Shown piece after piece: positions 1 to 8,933 of a DNA stretch of 64,000 nt. The stretch is taken from the NCBI RefSeq assembly GCF_904848665.1, contig NZ_CAJHCQ010000010.1, forward strand, positions 124,001 through 188,000, in the 5' to 3' direction. The first letter of the stretch is position 1. The number at the start of each line of letters is the position of its first letter. This DNA is from Paraburkholderia hiiakae (GTDB lineage: Bacteria; Pseudomonadota; Gammaproteobacteria; Burkholderiales; Burkholderiaceae). The notes under the pieces were generated by a model. It saw only the letters and a list, made by a program, of their open reading frames with translations, ran no database searches and was not told where the DNA came from. The translations under genes and the position numbers were made by a program.

Positions 1-1
1 C

Positions 2-400
2 CAGTTGCCGGAGCAAGGACGCACGAACATCGTGCTCGGTGCGACGCGCACGCTCAGCGTGGTCCTCAAGACATACGCGAGCGGCGGCGAAAACGAGCTG
101 CACGCGCACACGAATGAAGATCACATGTTCTACATTCTGCAGGGAAGCGCGACCTTCCACGGACCCAACGGGGAAGTGCGGGTCGTGTCGAAGAATGAAG
201 GCATTCTGCTGCCGCGCGGTACGTTCTATTCCTTCTGCGCGGACGAACGCGAGCCGCTGGTCATGCTGCGCGTTGGCGCCGTGGTGGATGCGTCGACCGA
301 TCCGCTTGCACGCGTCGGTATCGACAATTTGCCGCTTGACGGTTTTTCCGAGGCGAACAAGGAGGTGCCGCTGATTCTCGGCGACCGCTGGTTCGCCTGA
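2..400 (+). CDS. Cupin-domain protein (5' partial)
   Basis: The reading frame is open to the left edge of the window, so the true start lies outside. The residues seen form one cupin barrel: a metal-binding motif HAHTNEDH followed by YILQGSA, and the second conserved stretch around GILLPRG. Small single-domain cupins bind a metal and can act as isomerases, dioxygenases or small-molecule sensors; nothing here decides which. It converges on the GntR gene, with 17 bases between the two stop codons. It may belong to an operon lying mostly outside the window or be an accessory of the hydroxyacid cluster to its right. Confidence 0.8.
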   Translation, partial: QLPEQGRTNIVLGATRTLSVVLKTYASGGENELHAHTNEDHMFYILQGSATFHGPNGEVRVVSKNEGILLPRGTFYSFCADEREPLVMLRVGAVVDASTDPLARVGIDNLPLDGFSEANKEVPLILGDRWFA

Positions 401-417
401 GTATTTCGGGCGGCACG

Positions 418-1239
418 CTAGCGCGTGCGGCGCAGCGTCATCGAAAACGTGAAGCTTTCGGCGGGATAGTGGGCGATCGACACTTCGGCAGTCTTCCCCG
501 AAGCGATCCGGAACGTGCGGATCACTTCGACCGACGTCTCACCGGGATCGGCGCGCAGGGCGGCCGCCACTTGCGTGGGCATCGGGGAGGTGCGCAGCGT
601 CTGCTCGACCTCGACGATGCGCTCGCCATAGAGCGTCTCGATCAGCTCGAATATCGGCCCCTTGTTGTGGTCCAGCAGGCGCGCCACGCCCGCGTAGTCT
701 TCGTGAACGAACACTTCCATCCAGCAGGCGGGCGCTTTGTCATCGGCGGGGAAACGAAAGCCGTCGACGCGCAGCCACTGTTCGCCCACGCTGGCGCCGA
801 GCCGCGCCGCGAGCGCGGCGTCTGCCGTCACCATTTCGATCGAGTCGATCTGGAACTGCAGGGCCGAAACGAACGAGAACAGGTCGTTGATCGAAGCGAT
901 TTCGTGGATGTACGCGCCGCTGCCCGCTGCCGGCCGCACGACCGTGGTCGGTGCGCCCCGGCGGGACGCGATGAGACCGTCGTCGCGCAGCCTGCGCAGT
1001 GCTTCGCGGATCGTATGGCGGCTCACCGAGAAGCGGTTGGCGAGCAGATCCTCGGAAGGCAGTTGCGTGCCGACCGGATAGACGCCCTTCAGGATCTCCG
1101 ACTTCAGAGTGGAGACAACCTGGCCATAGAGCGGCTCCGACCGAGCCTTCACGCCGCCCGCGCGTTTTGCCGGGGCTTGTGCGCCCTTTGTCCGTTCACT
1201 CTTTGCCTTTGCGGCCGATGATGCAGTGCGCTGACCCAA
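418..1239 (-). CDS. GntR-family transcriptional regulator, HutC/UTRA type
   Basis: The 273-residue product has a winged helix-turn-helix at about residues 38-100 (GTQLPSEDLLANRFSVSRHT, then TIREALRRL) and a C-terminal effector-binding domain. The end of that domain (VIRTFRIASGK, then EVSIAHYPAESFTFS) is typical of UTRA, i.e. the HutC subfamily. I chose a TTG start because GGAGG lies six bases upstream; the frame stays open further upstream but would run into the dehydrogenase gene. It sits 95 bases downstream of the 2-hydroxyacid dehydrogenase on the same strand, so the two are probably co-transcribed. The cluster carries four copies of a GT-N4-AC palindrome, the type of site HutC-like proteins bind, so it is the likely local repressor. 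The effector is unknown, presumably an intermediate of the hydroxyacid/acyl-CoA pathway. Confidence 0.85.
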   Translation of the reverse strand: MGQRTASSAAKAKSERTKGAQAPAKRAGGVKARSEPLYGQVVSTLKSEILKGVYPVGTQLPSEDLLANRFSVSRHTIREALRRLRDDGLIASRRGAPTTVVRPAAGSGAYIHEIASINDLFSFVSALQFQIDSIEMVTADAALAARLGASVGEQWLRVDGFRFPADDKAPACWMEVFVHEDYAGVARLLDHNKGPIFELIETLYGERIVEVEQTLRTSPMPTQVAAALRADPGETSVEVIRTFRIASGKTAEVSIAHYPAESFTFSMTLRRTR

Positions 1240-1334
1240 CGAATCCCTCCATGCCCAAAATGCGCTGTGGAACTTTACCACGCTGGGCGCGGGGCTCCGG
1301 CGTGCGGCGCGGCTGCATCGGCCGGTTGCTTCGA

Positions 1335-2564
1335 TTACCGGCCTGCCGTCACATACGCCTCGGGACGATTCGCATGAAGCGTTGGCACAGCGTCCACGTG
1401 CGGTGTCGGACGCGTCTCGCGGTGGGGCGCTTCCAGCCAGGCTTCGTTCAGCTCGCTGGTGCGCGGGCAGCCCAGTTGCCCGCAAACGAGATCAAGCTCC
1501 TGCCGAAGGATCGAAAGCGCACGCAGCGCGCCTTCCGTGCCCCCGGCGCTCACGCCGTAAGCCGGCGCGCGGCCGACGAACGTGAAACGCGCGCCGAGGC
1601 ACAAGGCGGTCGCTACATCGGCTCCGCGGCGAATCCCGCTGTCGAGCATGACCGTGACCCGATTGCCCACGGCCGCCACGACGTCGGGCAGCGCATCGAT
1701 TGGCGCCCTCGAACGATCGAGCTGACGGCCGCCATGATTCGAGACGATGATGCCGTCCACACCGGCCGCGACGGCTTTCGCTGCGTCGTCGGGGTGCATG
1801 ATGCCTTTGAGGACGAGCGTGCCGCTCCATTCGCGGCGGATCCTCTCGATCGTCCGCCAGGACTGCGCGGTTGGCACCTGCTCCGCATAGAAGCTTGTAA
1901 GCGCGCGTGCGTTGGTGCCGGGCGGTGCGTAGCGGCGGTAGTTCTCCATAAACGGCAGGCCGCTAGTCAGGTATTCGAGCACCCATGCAGGATGCCGGGC
2001 TGCCTCCAGCATGACAGGCAGCGTGGGCTTGTACGGCCTCACCCAGCCACTGCGGATGTTGCGCTCGCGCTTCGAATGCAGCGGCACGTCGACCGTGACC
2101 ACCAGCGTCATCAGCCCGGCGTCGGCAACGCGCCTGAAAAGATCGCTCGCCATGGCTTCGTCGCGGCACGGATAGTGTTGATACCAGGATTTGGGCGCCA
2201 CAAGCGCAATGTCCTCGATGGACGCGGTGCTTGCGCCCGAGATCACGAACGGCACATCGGCCTGCGCCGCCGCGCGCGCGAGCATCAGGTCTGCGTCGGG
2301 CCGCACCATCGCGATCATGCCAGTGGGCGCGATACCGAAAGGCGAGGCATAGGTCTGCCCGAACAGGCTTACCGACTGATCGCGGCGGGAAATGTCCACG
2401 AGATAGCGCGGAACGAATTTATGCCGTGCGAAGGCGGCGGCGTTCGAGTCGAGGCAGACCTCATCTTCGGCGCCACCTTCGAGATAGTCGAAGATCACCT
2501 TGGGAAGGCGCGCTTTTGCGAGCTTGCGAAGGTCGTCGATGCTCAAAGCCTTGTGAACTTTCAT
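1335..2564 (-). CDS. FMN-dependent alpha-hydroxyacid dehydrogenase (lactate/mandelate dehydrogenase-like)
   Basis: The 409-residue product belongs to the L-lactate dehydrogenase, mandelate dehydrogenase and glycolate oxidase family, which oxidises an L-2-hydroxyacid to the 2-oxoacid and passes electrons from FMN to quinone or oxygen. The N-terminal signature DYLEGGAEDE is present, as is the active-site loop IIVSNHGGRQLD with the catalytic base at about His277 and the substrate-binding Arg at about 280. The start ATG opens MKVHKALSIDDLR, which aligns with the family N-terminus; an upstream in-frame extension is rejected. Downstream is the GntR regulator, and divergent from it is the operon with a ThDP-dependent 2-oxoacid enzyme and an aldehyde dehydrogenase. 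That order resembles the mandelate route (dehydrogenase, oxoacid decarboxylase, aldehyde dehydrogenase), but the substrate cannot be named from sequence. Confidence 0.88.
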   Translation of the reverse strand: MKVHKALSIDDLRKLAKARLPKVIFDYLEGGAEDEVCLDSNAAAFARHKFVPRYLVDISRRDQSVSLFGQTYASPFGIAPTGMIAMVRPDADLMLARAAAQADVPFVISGASTASIEDIALVAPKSWYQHYPCRDEAMASDLFRRVADAGLMTLVVTVDVPLHSKRERNIRSGWVRPYKPTLPVMLEAARHPAWVLEYLTSGLPFMENYRRYAPPGTNARALTSFYAEQVPTAQSWRTIERIRREWSGTLVLKGIMHPDDAAKAVAAGVDGIIVSNHGGRQLDRSRAPIDALPDVVAAVGNRVTVMLDSGIRRGADVATALCLGARFTFVGRAPAYGVSAGGTEGALRALSILRQELDLVCGQLGCPRTSELNEAWLEAPHRETRPTPHVDAVPTLHANRPEAYVTAGR

Positions 2565-2628
2565 GGGTTGCCTCAGGAAAAAATCGCATCGGTCACGGCT
2601 GTGTGAGTCTTGTCGAAGTCCGTTAACC

Positions 2629-2638
2629 TGTACGTATA
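2629..2638. promoter_or_regulatory. Probable GntR operator, dehydrogenase side
   Basis: TGTACGTATA differs by one base from the perfect palindrome TGTACGTACA found twice elsewhere in this cluster. It lies 65 bases upstream of the minus-strand dehydrogenase start, in the divergent intergenic region, and is preceded by TTAACC, much as the partner site near 2748 is preceded by TTAACA. The GT-N4-AC core fits the HutC subfamily. Binding by the regulator at 418-1239 is inferred. Confidence 0.5.
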
Positions 2639-2747
2639 AGATTTTGATGTCTGATGGGCTAATTCTGGCACGCCGGAATTGTAGGCGCAATAAGTAGGGC
2701 TATTAGGTGTTTATCCCAATGCGTTTGAGCGTGTTGGAAGAATTAAC

Positions 2748-2759
2748 ATGTACGTACAT
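2748..2759. promoter_or_regulatory. Probable GntR operator, lactonase side
   Basis: ATGTACGTACAT is a perfect 12-base palindrome located 42 bases upstream of the SMP-30 gene start, where a repressor would block the plus-strand promoter. The 13 bases ACATGTACGTACA recur exactly at 12594-12606 in the second divergent promoter of the cluster, which makes chance unlikely. Confidence 0.65.
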
Positions 2760-2800
2760 CTTTTAATCAAGTCACCTGATCTTCACTCTGAGGACACGCT

Positions 2801-3739
2801 ATGTTCGCACCGCCGCCTGCCGTTCAAGCTGAGGAGTTCGTACGGATACCTTCCGAATTTCACGTCAAGGGTCGTCGCTCGACGTGGGTGGACGTGCAGC
2901 TTCATGGCGCTAACGCGCCGGCATTCCTCGAAGGGCCGTCGTTCGATCGCGAGGGTAACCTCTGGGTCGTCGATATTCCCTGGGGGCGTCTCTTCAAGAT
3001 CACGCCCGATGCGCGTGTGAGCTGCGAACTGGAATACGACGGCGAGCCGAACGGCCTGAAGTTTCATCGCGACGGACGGGCCTTCATCGCCGACTGCAAG
3101 AACGGCCTGATGGTGTTCGATCCCGCAACGGGAAAGATCGAGCCGTTCCTCGAGCGCGCGCTCGTGCAGCGCTTCAAGGGGCTAAACGATCTCGTGTTCG
3201 CGTCGAACGGTGACGTCTATTTCACGGACCAGGGCCAAACGGGTCTGCACGACGCGACTGGCAAGCTGTATCGCCTCGATCGCAATGGCCGCCTCGACTG
3301 CCTGCTCAGCAACGTGCCGAGCCCGAACGGACTGGTGCTGAACGAGAAAACGAATACGGTGTTCCTTGCCGTGACGCGCGACAACGCGATCTGGCGCGTG
3401 CCGCTCGTGCGCGACGGCCTGGTGACGAAGGTCGGCGTTTATGTGCAGATGTCGGGTGGCGGCGGCCCGGATGGCGTCGCGCTCGGCGCCGACGGATCGC
3501 TGGCCGTTTGCCACGTCGGCCTGGGCGCGGTCTGGATCTTCGGCCCGACTGGCGAGCCCGTGCTGCGCATCAATTCCGCGCACGGCAACATGACGACCAA
3601 TTGCGCGTTCGGCGGCGCGCAGAACCGGCGCCTGTTCATCACGCAGGGCTGCTCGGTGCTGATGGCGGATACGCCTGTCACCGGCGCTCGCATGTACTCG
3701 CACGCCGAGGAAGACACGCTTCCCACACCGGGGCACTAA
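2801..3739 (+). CDS. SMP-30/gluconolactonase-family lactonase
   Basis: The 312-residue product is a six-bladed beta-propeller of the SMP-30/LRE family, which hydrolyses sugar or organic-acid lactones using one divalent metal. The expected metal ligands are visible: Glu in FLEGPSFDREG, Asn in VPSPNGLVLN and Asp in GGPDGVALGAD. GAGGA precedes the ATG with good spacing. It is the first gene of the plus-strand operon and starts just after a regulator palindrome. In this context it may open a lactone to the hydroxyacid used by the divergent FMN dehydrogenase. That substrate link is inference; the fold and hydrolase class are well supported. Confidence 0.87.
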   Translation: MFAPPPAVQAEEFVRIPSEFHVKGRRSTWVDVQLHGANAPAFLEGPSFDREGNLWVVDIPWGRLFKITPDARVSCELEYDGEPNGLKFHRDGRAFIADCKNGLMVFDPATGKIEPFLERALVQRFKGLNDLVFASNGDVYFTDQGQTGLHDATGKLYRLDRNGRLDCLLSNVPSPNGLVLNEKTNTVFLAVTRDNAIWRVPLVRDGLVTKVGVYVQMSGGGGPDGVALGADGSLAVCHVGLGAVWIFGPTGEPVLRINSAHGNMTTNCAFGGAQNRRLFITQGCSVLMADTPVTGARMYSHAEEDTLPTPGH

Positions 3740-3810
3740 CGACTGGTCGACGGCAGTGCAAACCTGGGCGGCCACGCTGGTCGCCCGTCACTTCGCAGAA
3801 CTTCGATTCA

Positions 3811-5442
3811 ATGAAACCGCAAAAGAACATCGCGCAAATCATCGCCGACGCGGGCAAGCGCCATGGCGTGCGCCGGATATTCGGCGTCCCCGGAGGTGGC
3901 AGCAGCCTTGACATCATCCAGGCGTTCGCCGCGCTCGACGTACCGTTCGTGCTGGCCCATACGGAAGCTGGCGCCGGCATGATGGCGGCCGCTGACGCGG
4001 AAGCGAGCGGCCGTCTCGCGATCGTCGTCACGACGCAGGGGCCCGGCACGGCGAGCGTTGCCAATGCCATCGCGCAGGCGAGTCTCGACCGCGCCCCCGT
4101 GCTTCTGATCACGGACGGCTGGACGAGCAAGCAAGCGCAGACCGACTCGCACCAGGTCTTCGATCAGCGCGCGCTGCTCAGTCCGCTCGTGAAAGCCCAC
4201 TCGCGGCTCGAAGGCGACGACGTGGAAGCGGAACTGGAGCGGCTCATCGCGCTCGCGCATACCGCGCCATGGGGGCCGGTGTATATCGAACTCACGGGCG
4301 AGAATGCGCGCCGCACACTCGATGTGCCCACAACGACTGACTTCACCTCGCTGCCGCACCAGGTCGTGCCGCCCGTCGCGCAACGCGACGAGATTGCCGC
4401 TGCGAAGGCGATGATCGAGGCGGCGCGGCGCCCCGTTGTCGTCGCGGGACTGGAAACACGATGCTCCGAGGCGGCGCCGGCATTGCGCACGTTCGTCGAG
4501 CGGCTCGAGTGCCCGGTTTTCACGACGTACAAGGCGAAGGGCGTGGTGTCCGATCACGACGACCATGCCGTGGGTTTGTTTACGGGCGGAGCGCTCGAAC
4601 GTGAATGCATCGACAGCGCCGACCTGATCGTTCTGTGCGGACTGGACCCGGTTGAGTTGATCGGGCGCCCATGGGCATACGGCGCGCCGGTGCTGGACAT
4701 CGGACCCGTCGAGCATCGGCCGCATTATGTCGCGCCGCGCGCCACGGTGCGCGGGCCCCTTGCCGCCGCGCTCAGCGCGCTCGCCGATGTCGACCGCGCG
4801 CCCGGTTGGGAGCCGGGCGAGATCGTACGGCACAAGGAGCGTATGCGTTCGCGCCTCGCCTATACCGGACACGGCGCCGGACTCACGCCGGAGCAGGTCG
4901 TCAAGATCGCGTACGAGCGCGCCGAAGACCTCGACGCGCGCGTGACGGTGGACGCCGGCGCGCACATGTTCTCCGCCATGGCGTTCTGGCGCGCGCGTCG
5001 CGGCTCGGACGTGCTCATCTCGAACGGCCTGGCTTCGATGGCGTTTGCGCTCCCAGCCGGCATTGCGGCGAGCCTCGCGTCGCCCGGCCGGCAGGTCATC
5101 GCTTTCACGGGCGATGGCGGCTTGCTGATGTGCATTGGCGAGCTGGCCACTGCCGCCAGGGTGGGCGCGAAGCTCTGCATCGTGGTATTCAACGATTCGA
5201 CGCTCTCGCTCATCCAGATCAAGCAGCAAGGCCGGGGGATGGCGCGCGATGGCATCGACTGGCCGCGCCAGGATTTTGCCGCGATCGCGCGCGGTTTCGG
5301 TTTGCAGGCCTGGTCCGCCTCAACGCCCGAGGCGTACGAGGCCGCGCTCGCGCGCGCATGGGAGACGCAAGGACCGGTGCTCATCGACGTTCACGTCGAT
5401 CCGAGTGGTTATCTGGAGCAGTCAAAGGCGCTGCGCGGCTGA
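3811..5442 (+). CDS. Thiamine diphosphate-dependent 2-oxoacid enzyme (acetolactate synthase/benzoylformate decarboxylase superfamily)
   Basis: The 543-residue product has the three-domain layout of the family. The N-terminal domain carries the glutamate that activates thiamine diphosphate (AHTEAGAGMM, about Glu52). The middle domain follows, and the C-terminal domain carries the ThDP/Mg motif FTGDGGLLMCIGELATAA ending at VVFNDSTLSLI. Family members decarboxylate or ligate 2-oxoacids. The FMN hydroxyacid dehydrogenase upstream and the aldehyde dehydrogenase at the end of this operon favour 2-oxoacid decarboxylation to an aldehyde, but acetolactate-synthase-like carboligation is not excluded. 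The start MKPQKN matches the usual family N-terminus; its ribosome-binding site is weak. It lies 71 bases after the lactonase gene. Confidence 0.85.
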   Translation: MKPQKNIAQIIADAGKRHGVRRIFGVPGGGSSLDIIQAFAALDVPFVLAHTEAGAGMMAAADAEASGRLAIVVTTQGPGTASVANAIAQASLDRAPVLLITDGWTSKQAQTDSHQVFDQRALLSPLVKAHSRLEGDDVEAELERLIALAHTAPWGPVYIELTGENARRTLDVPTTTDFTSLPHQVVPPVAQRDEIAAAKAMIEAARRPVVVAGLETRCSEAAPALRTFVERLECPVFTTYKAKGVVSDHDDHAVGLFTGGALERECIDSADLIVLCGLDPVELIGRPWAYGAPVLDIGPVEHRPHYVAPRATVRGPLAAALSALADVDRAPGWEPGEIVRHKERMRSRLAYTGHGAGLTPEQVVKIAYERAEDLDARVTVDAGAHMFSAMAFWRARRGSDVLISNGLASMAFALPAGIAASLASPGRQVIAFTGDGGLLMCIGELATAARVGAKLCIVVFNDSTLSLIQIKQQGRGMARDGIDWPRQDFAAIARGFGLQAWSASTPEAYEAALARAWETQGPVLIDVHVDPSGYLEQSKALRG

Positions 5443-5487
5443 CCGGCGCGAACGCAGGCAAAAAGTCAATAACAAACAGGAGACGTC

Positions 5488-5730
5488 ATGAGTCGCATAT
5501 CCGCAGGAGGAAGATCCGGGGCAGGGTGGTACTGGGCCTTCCTCATCCCCCTCGCGCTCGTCGTGGGCGTGCCGTTCTACAACCGGGTCGAGCCCCGGCT
5601 GTGGGGCATCCCGTTTTTCTACTGGTCGCAACTGCTGTTCGTGATCATCGGCGCGCTGGTGACGTGGCTGGTCTACTGCGCCACGCCCGAAAGCGGCTCG
5701 ACGATGCCGGAAGACGGAGAGACGCCATGA
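5488..5730 (+). CDS. DUF3311 small membrane protein (symporter accessory subunit)
   Basis: An 80-residue protein with two hydrophobic segments (about residues 15-32 and 45-65) joined by the conserved loop NRVEPRLWGIPFFYWSQ. DUF3311 proteins are nearly always encoded directly before a sodium:solute symporter, as here, where the stop codon overlaps the symporter ATG (ATGA). It is probably a small partner subunit of that transporter in the inner membrane. CAGGAG lies upstream of the start. Confidence 0.88.
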   Translation: MSRISAGGRSGAGWYWAFLIPLALVVGVPFYNRVEPRLWGIPFFYWSQLLFVIIGALVTWLVYCATPESGSTMPEDGETP

Positions 5731-7283
5731 ACGTCATCGCCACCTCCGTATTCATCGCCCTGTTCCTGTTTGTCACGGTGGTCGGATTCATGGCCTCGCG
5801 TTGGCGGCGCGGCAACCTCGACGAGCTTCACGAGTGGGGATTGGGCGGCCGTCAGTTCGGCACGCTCGTGACATGGTTTCTGCTTGGCGGCGACCTGTTC
5901 ACGGCGTTCACCGTCGTCGCCATTCCGGCACTTGCGTTCGGCACCGGCGCGATGGGCATGTTCGCGATTCCGTTCTGCATCGTGCTGTTCCCGTTCATCT
6001 TCATCATCTTTCCGCGGCTCTGGAACGTCGCGAAGCGGCACGGCTATGTGACCGTGGCCGACTTCGTCCATGCGCGCTACGGCAGCAAGACGCTCGCGCT
6101 CGCCGTTGCTGTTACGGGCATCGTCGCGCTGATGCCGTATATCGCGCTGCAGCTCGTCGGTCTCGAAGTGGCGATCGGCGCGCTGGGGTTCGATACGCAG
6201 GGCATCGCGGGCGACATTCCGCTGACGATCGCCTTCGCGTTGCTGGCGGCCTATACGTGGAAGTCGGGACTGCGCGCGCCGGCGCTGATCGCGGTCGTGA
6301 AGGACATCCTGATCTACGTGACCGTCATTGCTGCGGCGATCATTATTCCCGGACAGCTTGGCGGCTTCGAGCACATCTTCGCGGCTGTTCCGCAAGCGAA
6401 GCTGCTGCTGCACTCGCCCACGGCGACGAGTCTCGACCAGTACAGCGTCTACGTCTCGCTGGCGATCGGCTCGGCGGTCTCGGCGGTGCTGTATCCGCAC
6501 GCGGCCACGGCGCTGCTCTCGTCGAAATCGGGCAATACCGTGCGCCGGAATATGGCGCTGTTGCCGATGTACACGCTGTTGCTCGGCTTCATTACGTTGC
6601 TGGGTTACATGGCGATCGCAGCGGGCGTGCGTGATATGCCTGAGTTCGCGCGCTTTTTCACTGCGTACGGCGCGAATTTCGCGGTGCCCGCGTTGTTTCT
6701 ACACTTCTTCCCTTCGTGGCTGGCAGGACTCGCGTTCGCGGCTATCGGGATCGGCGCGCTGGTGCCCGCGGCCATCATGTCTATCGCCGCGGCCAATCTC
6801 TATACGCGCAATGTGCACCGCGCATTCATCAATCCGCACATGACGGGCGCGGACGAAACGCGCGTATCGAAGCTCGTCGCGGTGGTTGTGAAGGTTGGCG
6901 CGGTGGCGATCATCTTTGCGCTTCCCGTGCATTACGCGACCGACTTTCAGCTGCTTGGCGGCGTGTGGATCATTCAGACGCTCCCCACCGTGCTCTTCGG
7001 TCTGTTCGGTAGACGCCTCGATCACCGTGGTCTGCTGGGCGGCCTCCTGTTAGGGCTTGCCTGTGGGACATGGATGGTCGCGCAGATGCATTTCAAGTCG
7101 TCGGTGTATCCGCTCCAGCTTGGCGGTTATACGGTTCCGCTTTATTCGGCCATCTGGGCGCTGATCCTGAACATGGCCGTGGCGTGGGTAGTCAGCGCAC
7201 GCCTGAAGTTCCGCCGTCCGGCGGGTTCGAACGATGACGGCCAGCCGGGCGCAGGCACGAAGAAAACCATGGAGGGTGTATGA
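5727..7283 (+). CDS. Sodium:solute symporter family permease
   Basis: The 518-residue, highly hydrophobic product has about 13 membrane segments and the SSS signature near the start (GGRQFGTLVTWFLLGGDLFT). Members import small organic acids, sugars or amino acids with sodium. Overlap with the DUF3311 gene before it and the aldehyde dehydrogenase after it (both ATGA) shows tight translational coupling. In the operon it probably imports the hydroxyacid, lactone or oxoacid that the neighbours degrade; a monocarboxylate is plausible. The substrate cannot be read from the sequence. Confidence 0.87.
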   Translation: MNVIATSVFIALFLFVTVVGFMASRWRRGNLDELHEWGLGGRQFGTLVTWFLLGGDLFTAFTVVAIPALAFGTGAMGMFAIPFCIVLFPFIFIIFPRLWNVAKRHGYVTVADFVHARYGSKTLALAVAVTGIVALMPYIALQLVGLEVAIGALGFDTQGIAGDIPLTIAFALLAAYTWKSGLRAPALIAVVKDILIYVTVIAAAIIIPGQLGGFEHIFAAVPQAKLLLHSPTATSLDQYSVYVSLAIGSAVSAVLYPHAATALLSSKSGNTVRRNMALLPMYTLLLGFITLLGYMAIAAGVRDMPEFARFFTAYGANFAVPALFLHFFPSWLAGLAFAAIGIGALVPAAIMSIAAANLYTRNVHRAFINPHMTGADETRVSKLVAVVVKVGAVAIIFALPVHYATDFQLLGGVWIIQTLPTVLFGLFGRRLDHRGLLGGLLLGLACGTWMVAQMHFKSSVYPLQLGGYTVPLYSAIWALILNMAVAWVVSARLKFRRPAGSNDDGQPGAGTKKTMEGV

Positions 7284-8782
7284 ACAGCATCGATGCGCAG
7301 GGCGGCCACCCGCGCTACGGCAATTACATTGGCGGCCACCAGGTCGCGGCGCGCGAAAATGAGAGTTTCGTCTCGATCAATCCCACGACGGGGCGCGAGT
7401 GGGGCACGTTCGCCCAGTCGACGGCGGCGGACGTGGACGACGCCGTCCTCGCCGCGAGTGCCGCGCTCAAGGGGCCGTGGGGGCGGCTTTCGCCGAGTGC
7501 GCGAGGGCGTCTGCTGATCGCATGGGGTGAAAAAATCGCAGAGCATGCGCTGCCGATCGCCACCCTGGAGACCGAGCAGAACGGCAAGCTGCTCGCCGAA
7601 ATGCACGCGCAAGCGAAGATCGTGAAGGACTGGCTGTTTTATTTCGGAGGCCTGGCCGACAAGGTCGAAGGCAGCGTCATCCCGCTCGAACGACCAAGCG
7701 TGCTCAACTACACACTGCGCGAGCCGCTCGGTGTGATCAGTGTGATCGTGCCGTGGAATTCGCCCACGCTCATCACGATCATGAGCATGGCGCCCGCACT
7801 CGCGGCGGGCAACACGATCGTGCTGAAGCCATCGGAAATCACGTCTGCCTCGGCGTTCGAACTGGCCCGGCTTGCCGAAGCCGCCGGCATTCCGGCTGGG
7901 GTGATCAACGTCGTCACCGGTGCGCGCGAGTCGGGCGACGCGCTCGTCACGCATCCGGGAGTCGCCAAGATCTTTTTCACGGGCAGCGAGCCGGCCGGAC
8001 GCAGCATCGCCGCGAAAGCGGGAAGCCGGCTCGCGGGCTGCACGCTCGAACTGGGCGGCAAGAGTGCGAACATCGTATTCGCGGACGCGCGGCTCGACCA
8101 GGCCGAGGCCGGCGTGCTGGCGGGTATCTTCGCAGCCGCTGGGCAGACCTGCATCGCGGGCTCGCGCGCCTATGTGCATCGCTCGATCTATGAGCCGTTC
8201 GTCGAGCGCCTCGTTGCGCGCGCGCGGCAGATTCGCTTGGGCAATCCACTGCTGGCCGAGACACAGATGGGGCCGGTCGCGACGTCGGCCCAACTCGCGA
8301 AGGACATCACGATGGTCGGCCAGGCACGCGAGGACGGCGCCGAACTGCTATGCGGCGGAACTCGCGCAACCGTGCCCGGTTACGAAGATGGCCTCTTCTT
8401 CGAGCCGACCATATTCGGCGGCACGACGCGCGCGCATCGCATCATGAACGAGGAAGTATTTGGGCCGGTGCTTTGCGTGACGCCATTCGATGACGACGAA
8501 GAAGTGCTCGCCGAAGCGAATGGCACGCGCTTCGGCCTCGCCGCGGGCATGTGGACATGCAGTCTCCAGCGCGCCCATTCGTTCGCCAAGCGGCTCGAAG
8601 CGGGCACTGTGTGGATCAACATGTACCGCGCGCTGGCTTTCAACTCACCGTTTGGCGGCTACAAGGCGAGCGGAGTGGGGCGTGTAAACGGGGCGCAGGC
8701 GATCGAGCAATATCTGCAGACCAAGAGCGTGTGGTGCGAACTCGGCAACGAGGTGCAGGATCCGTTCGTGCTGCGTACCTGA
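7280..8782 (+). CDS. NAD(P)-dependent aldehyde dehydrogenase
   Basis: The 500-residue product is a complete class 1/2-type aldehyde dehydrogenase. The general-base glutamate is in TLELGGKSANIVF (about Glu257) and the catalytic cysteine in AAGQTCIAGSRAYVH (about Cys291); the coenzyme loop VIVPWNSPTLI is also present. It oxidises an aldehyde to the acid. As the last gene of the operon (ATGA overlap with the permease) it would remove the aldehyde made by the ThDP enzyme. A strong GC-rich hairpin follows the stop codon. Confidence 0.9.
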   Translation: MNSIDAQGGHPRYGNYIGGHQVAARENESFVSINPTTGREWGTFAQSTAADVDDAVLAASAALKGPWGRLSPSARGRLLIAWGEKIAEHALPIATLETEQNGKLLAEMHAQAKIVKDWLFYFGGLADKVEGSVIPLERPSVLNYTLREPLGVISVIVPWNSPTLITIMSMAPALAAGNTIVLKPSEITSASAFELARLAEAAGIPAGVINVVTGARESGDALVTHPGVAKIFFTGSEPAGRSIAAKAGSRLAGCTLELGGKSANIVFADARLDQAEAGVLAGIFAAAGQTCIAGSRAYVHRSIYEPFVERLVARARQIRLGNPLLAETQMGPVATSAQLAKDITMVGQAREDGAELLCGGTRATVPGYEDGLFFEPTIFGGTTRAHRIMNEEVFGPVLCVTPFDDDEEVLAEANGTRFGLAAGMWTCSLQRAHSFAKRLEAGTVWINMYRALAFNSPFGGYKASGVGRVNGAQAIEQYLQTKSVWCELGNEVQDPFVLRT

Positions 8783-8793
8783 CGTCGTGAGAA

Positions 8794-8819
8794 GGGCGCG
8801 CCTCTCGCGAGGCGTGTCC
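8794..8819 (+). terminator. GC-rich hairpin after the aldehyde dehydrogenase operon
   Basis: GGGCGCGCCTC, loop TCGC, GAGGCGTGTCC form an 11-pair stem with two G-T pairs. There is no T run after it, so it is a weak intrinsic terminator at best, or an mRNA 3'-end stabiliser. It separates the operon from the porin gene. Confidence 0.45.
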
Positions 8820-8933
8820 GGTGTTTGGCAGAGAGACGGGGATCGGCCGCCAGTGAAGCCGATATTCGAACGTTCCAGAAAAAATCAGGCTATCGAAACA
8901 AATAAGGATGCCGAATTAACCAAGGAGACTTAA

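Noticed and set aside
4671..7283. Very long open frame beginning inside the ThDP enzyme gene and running into the symporter
   Set aside because: Only the part from 5727 encodes a recognisable protein (the symporter); the upstream part is an arginine-rich shadow of the ThDP enzyme gene, as expected in GC-rich DNA.
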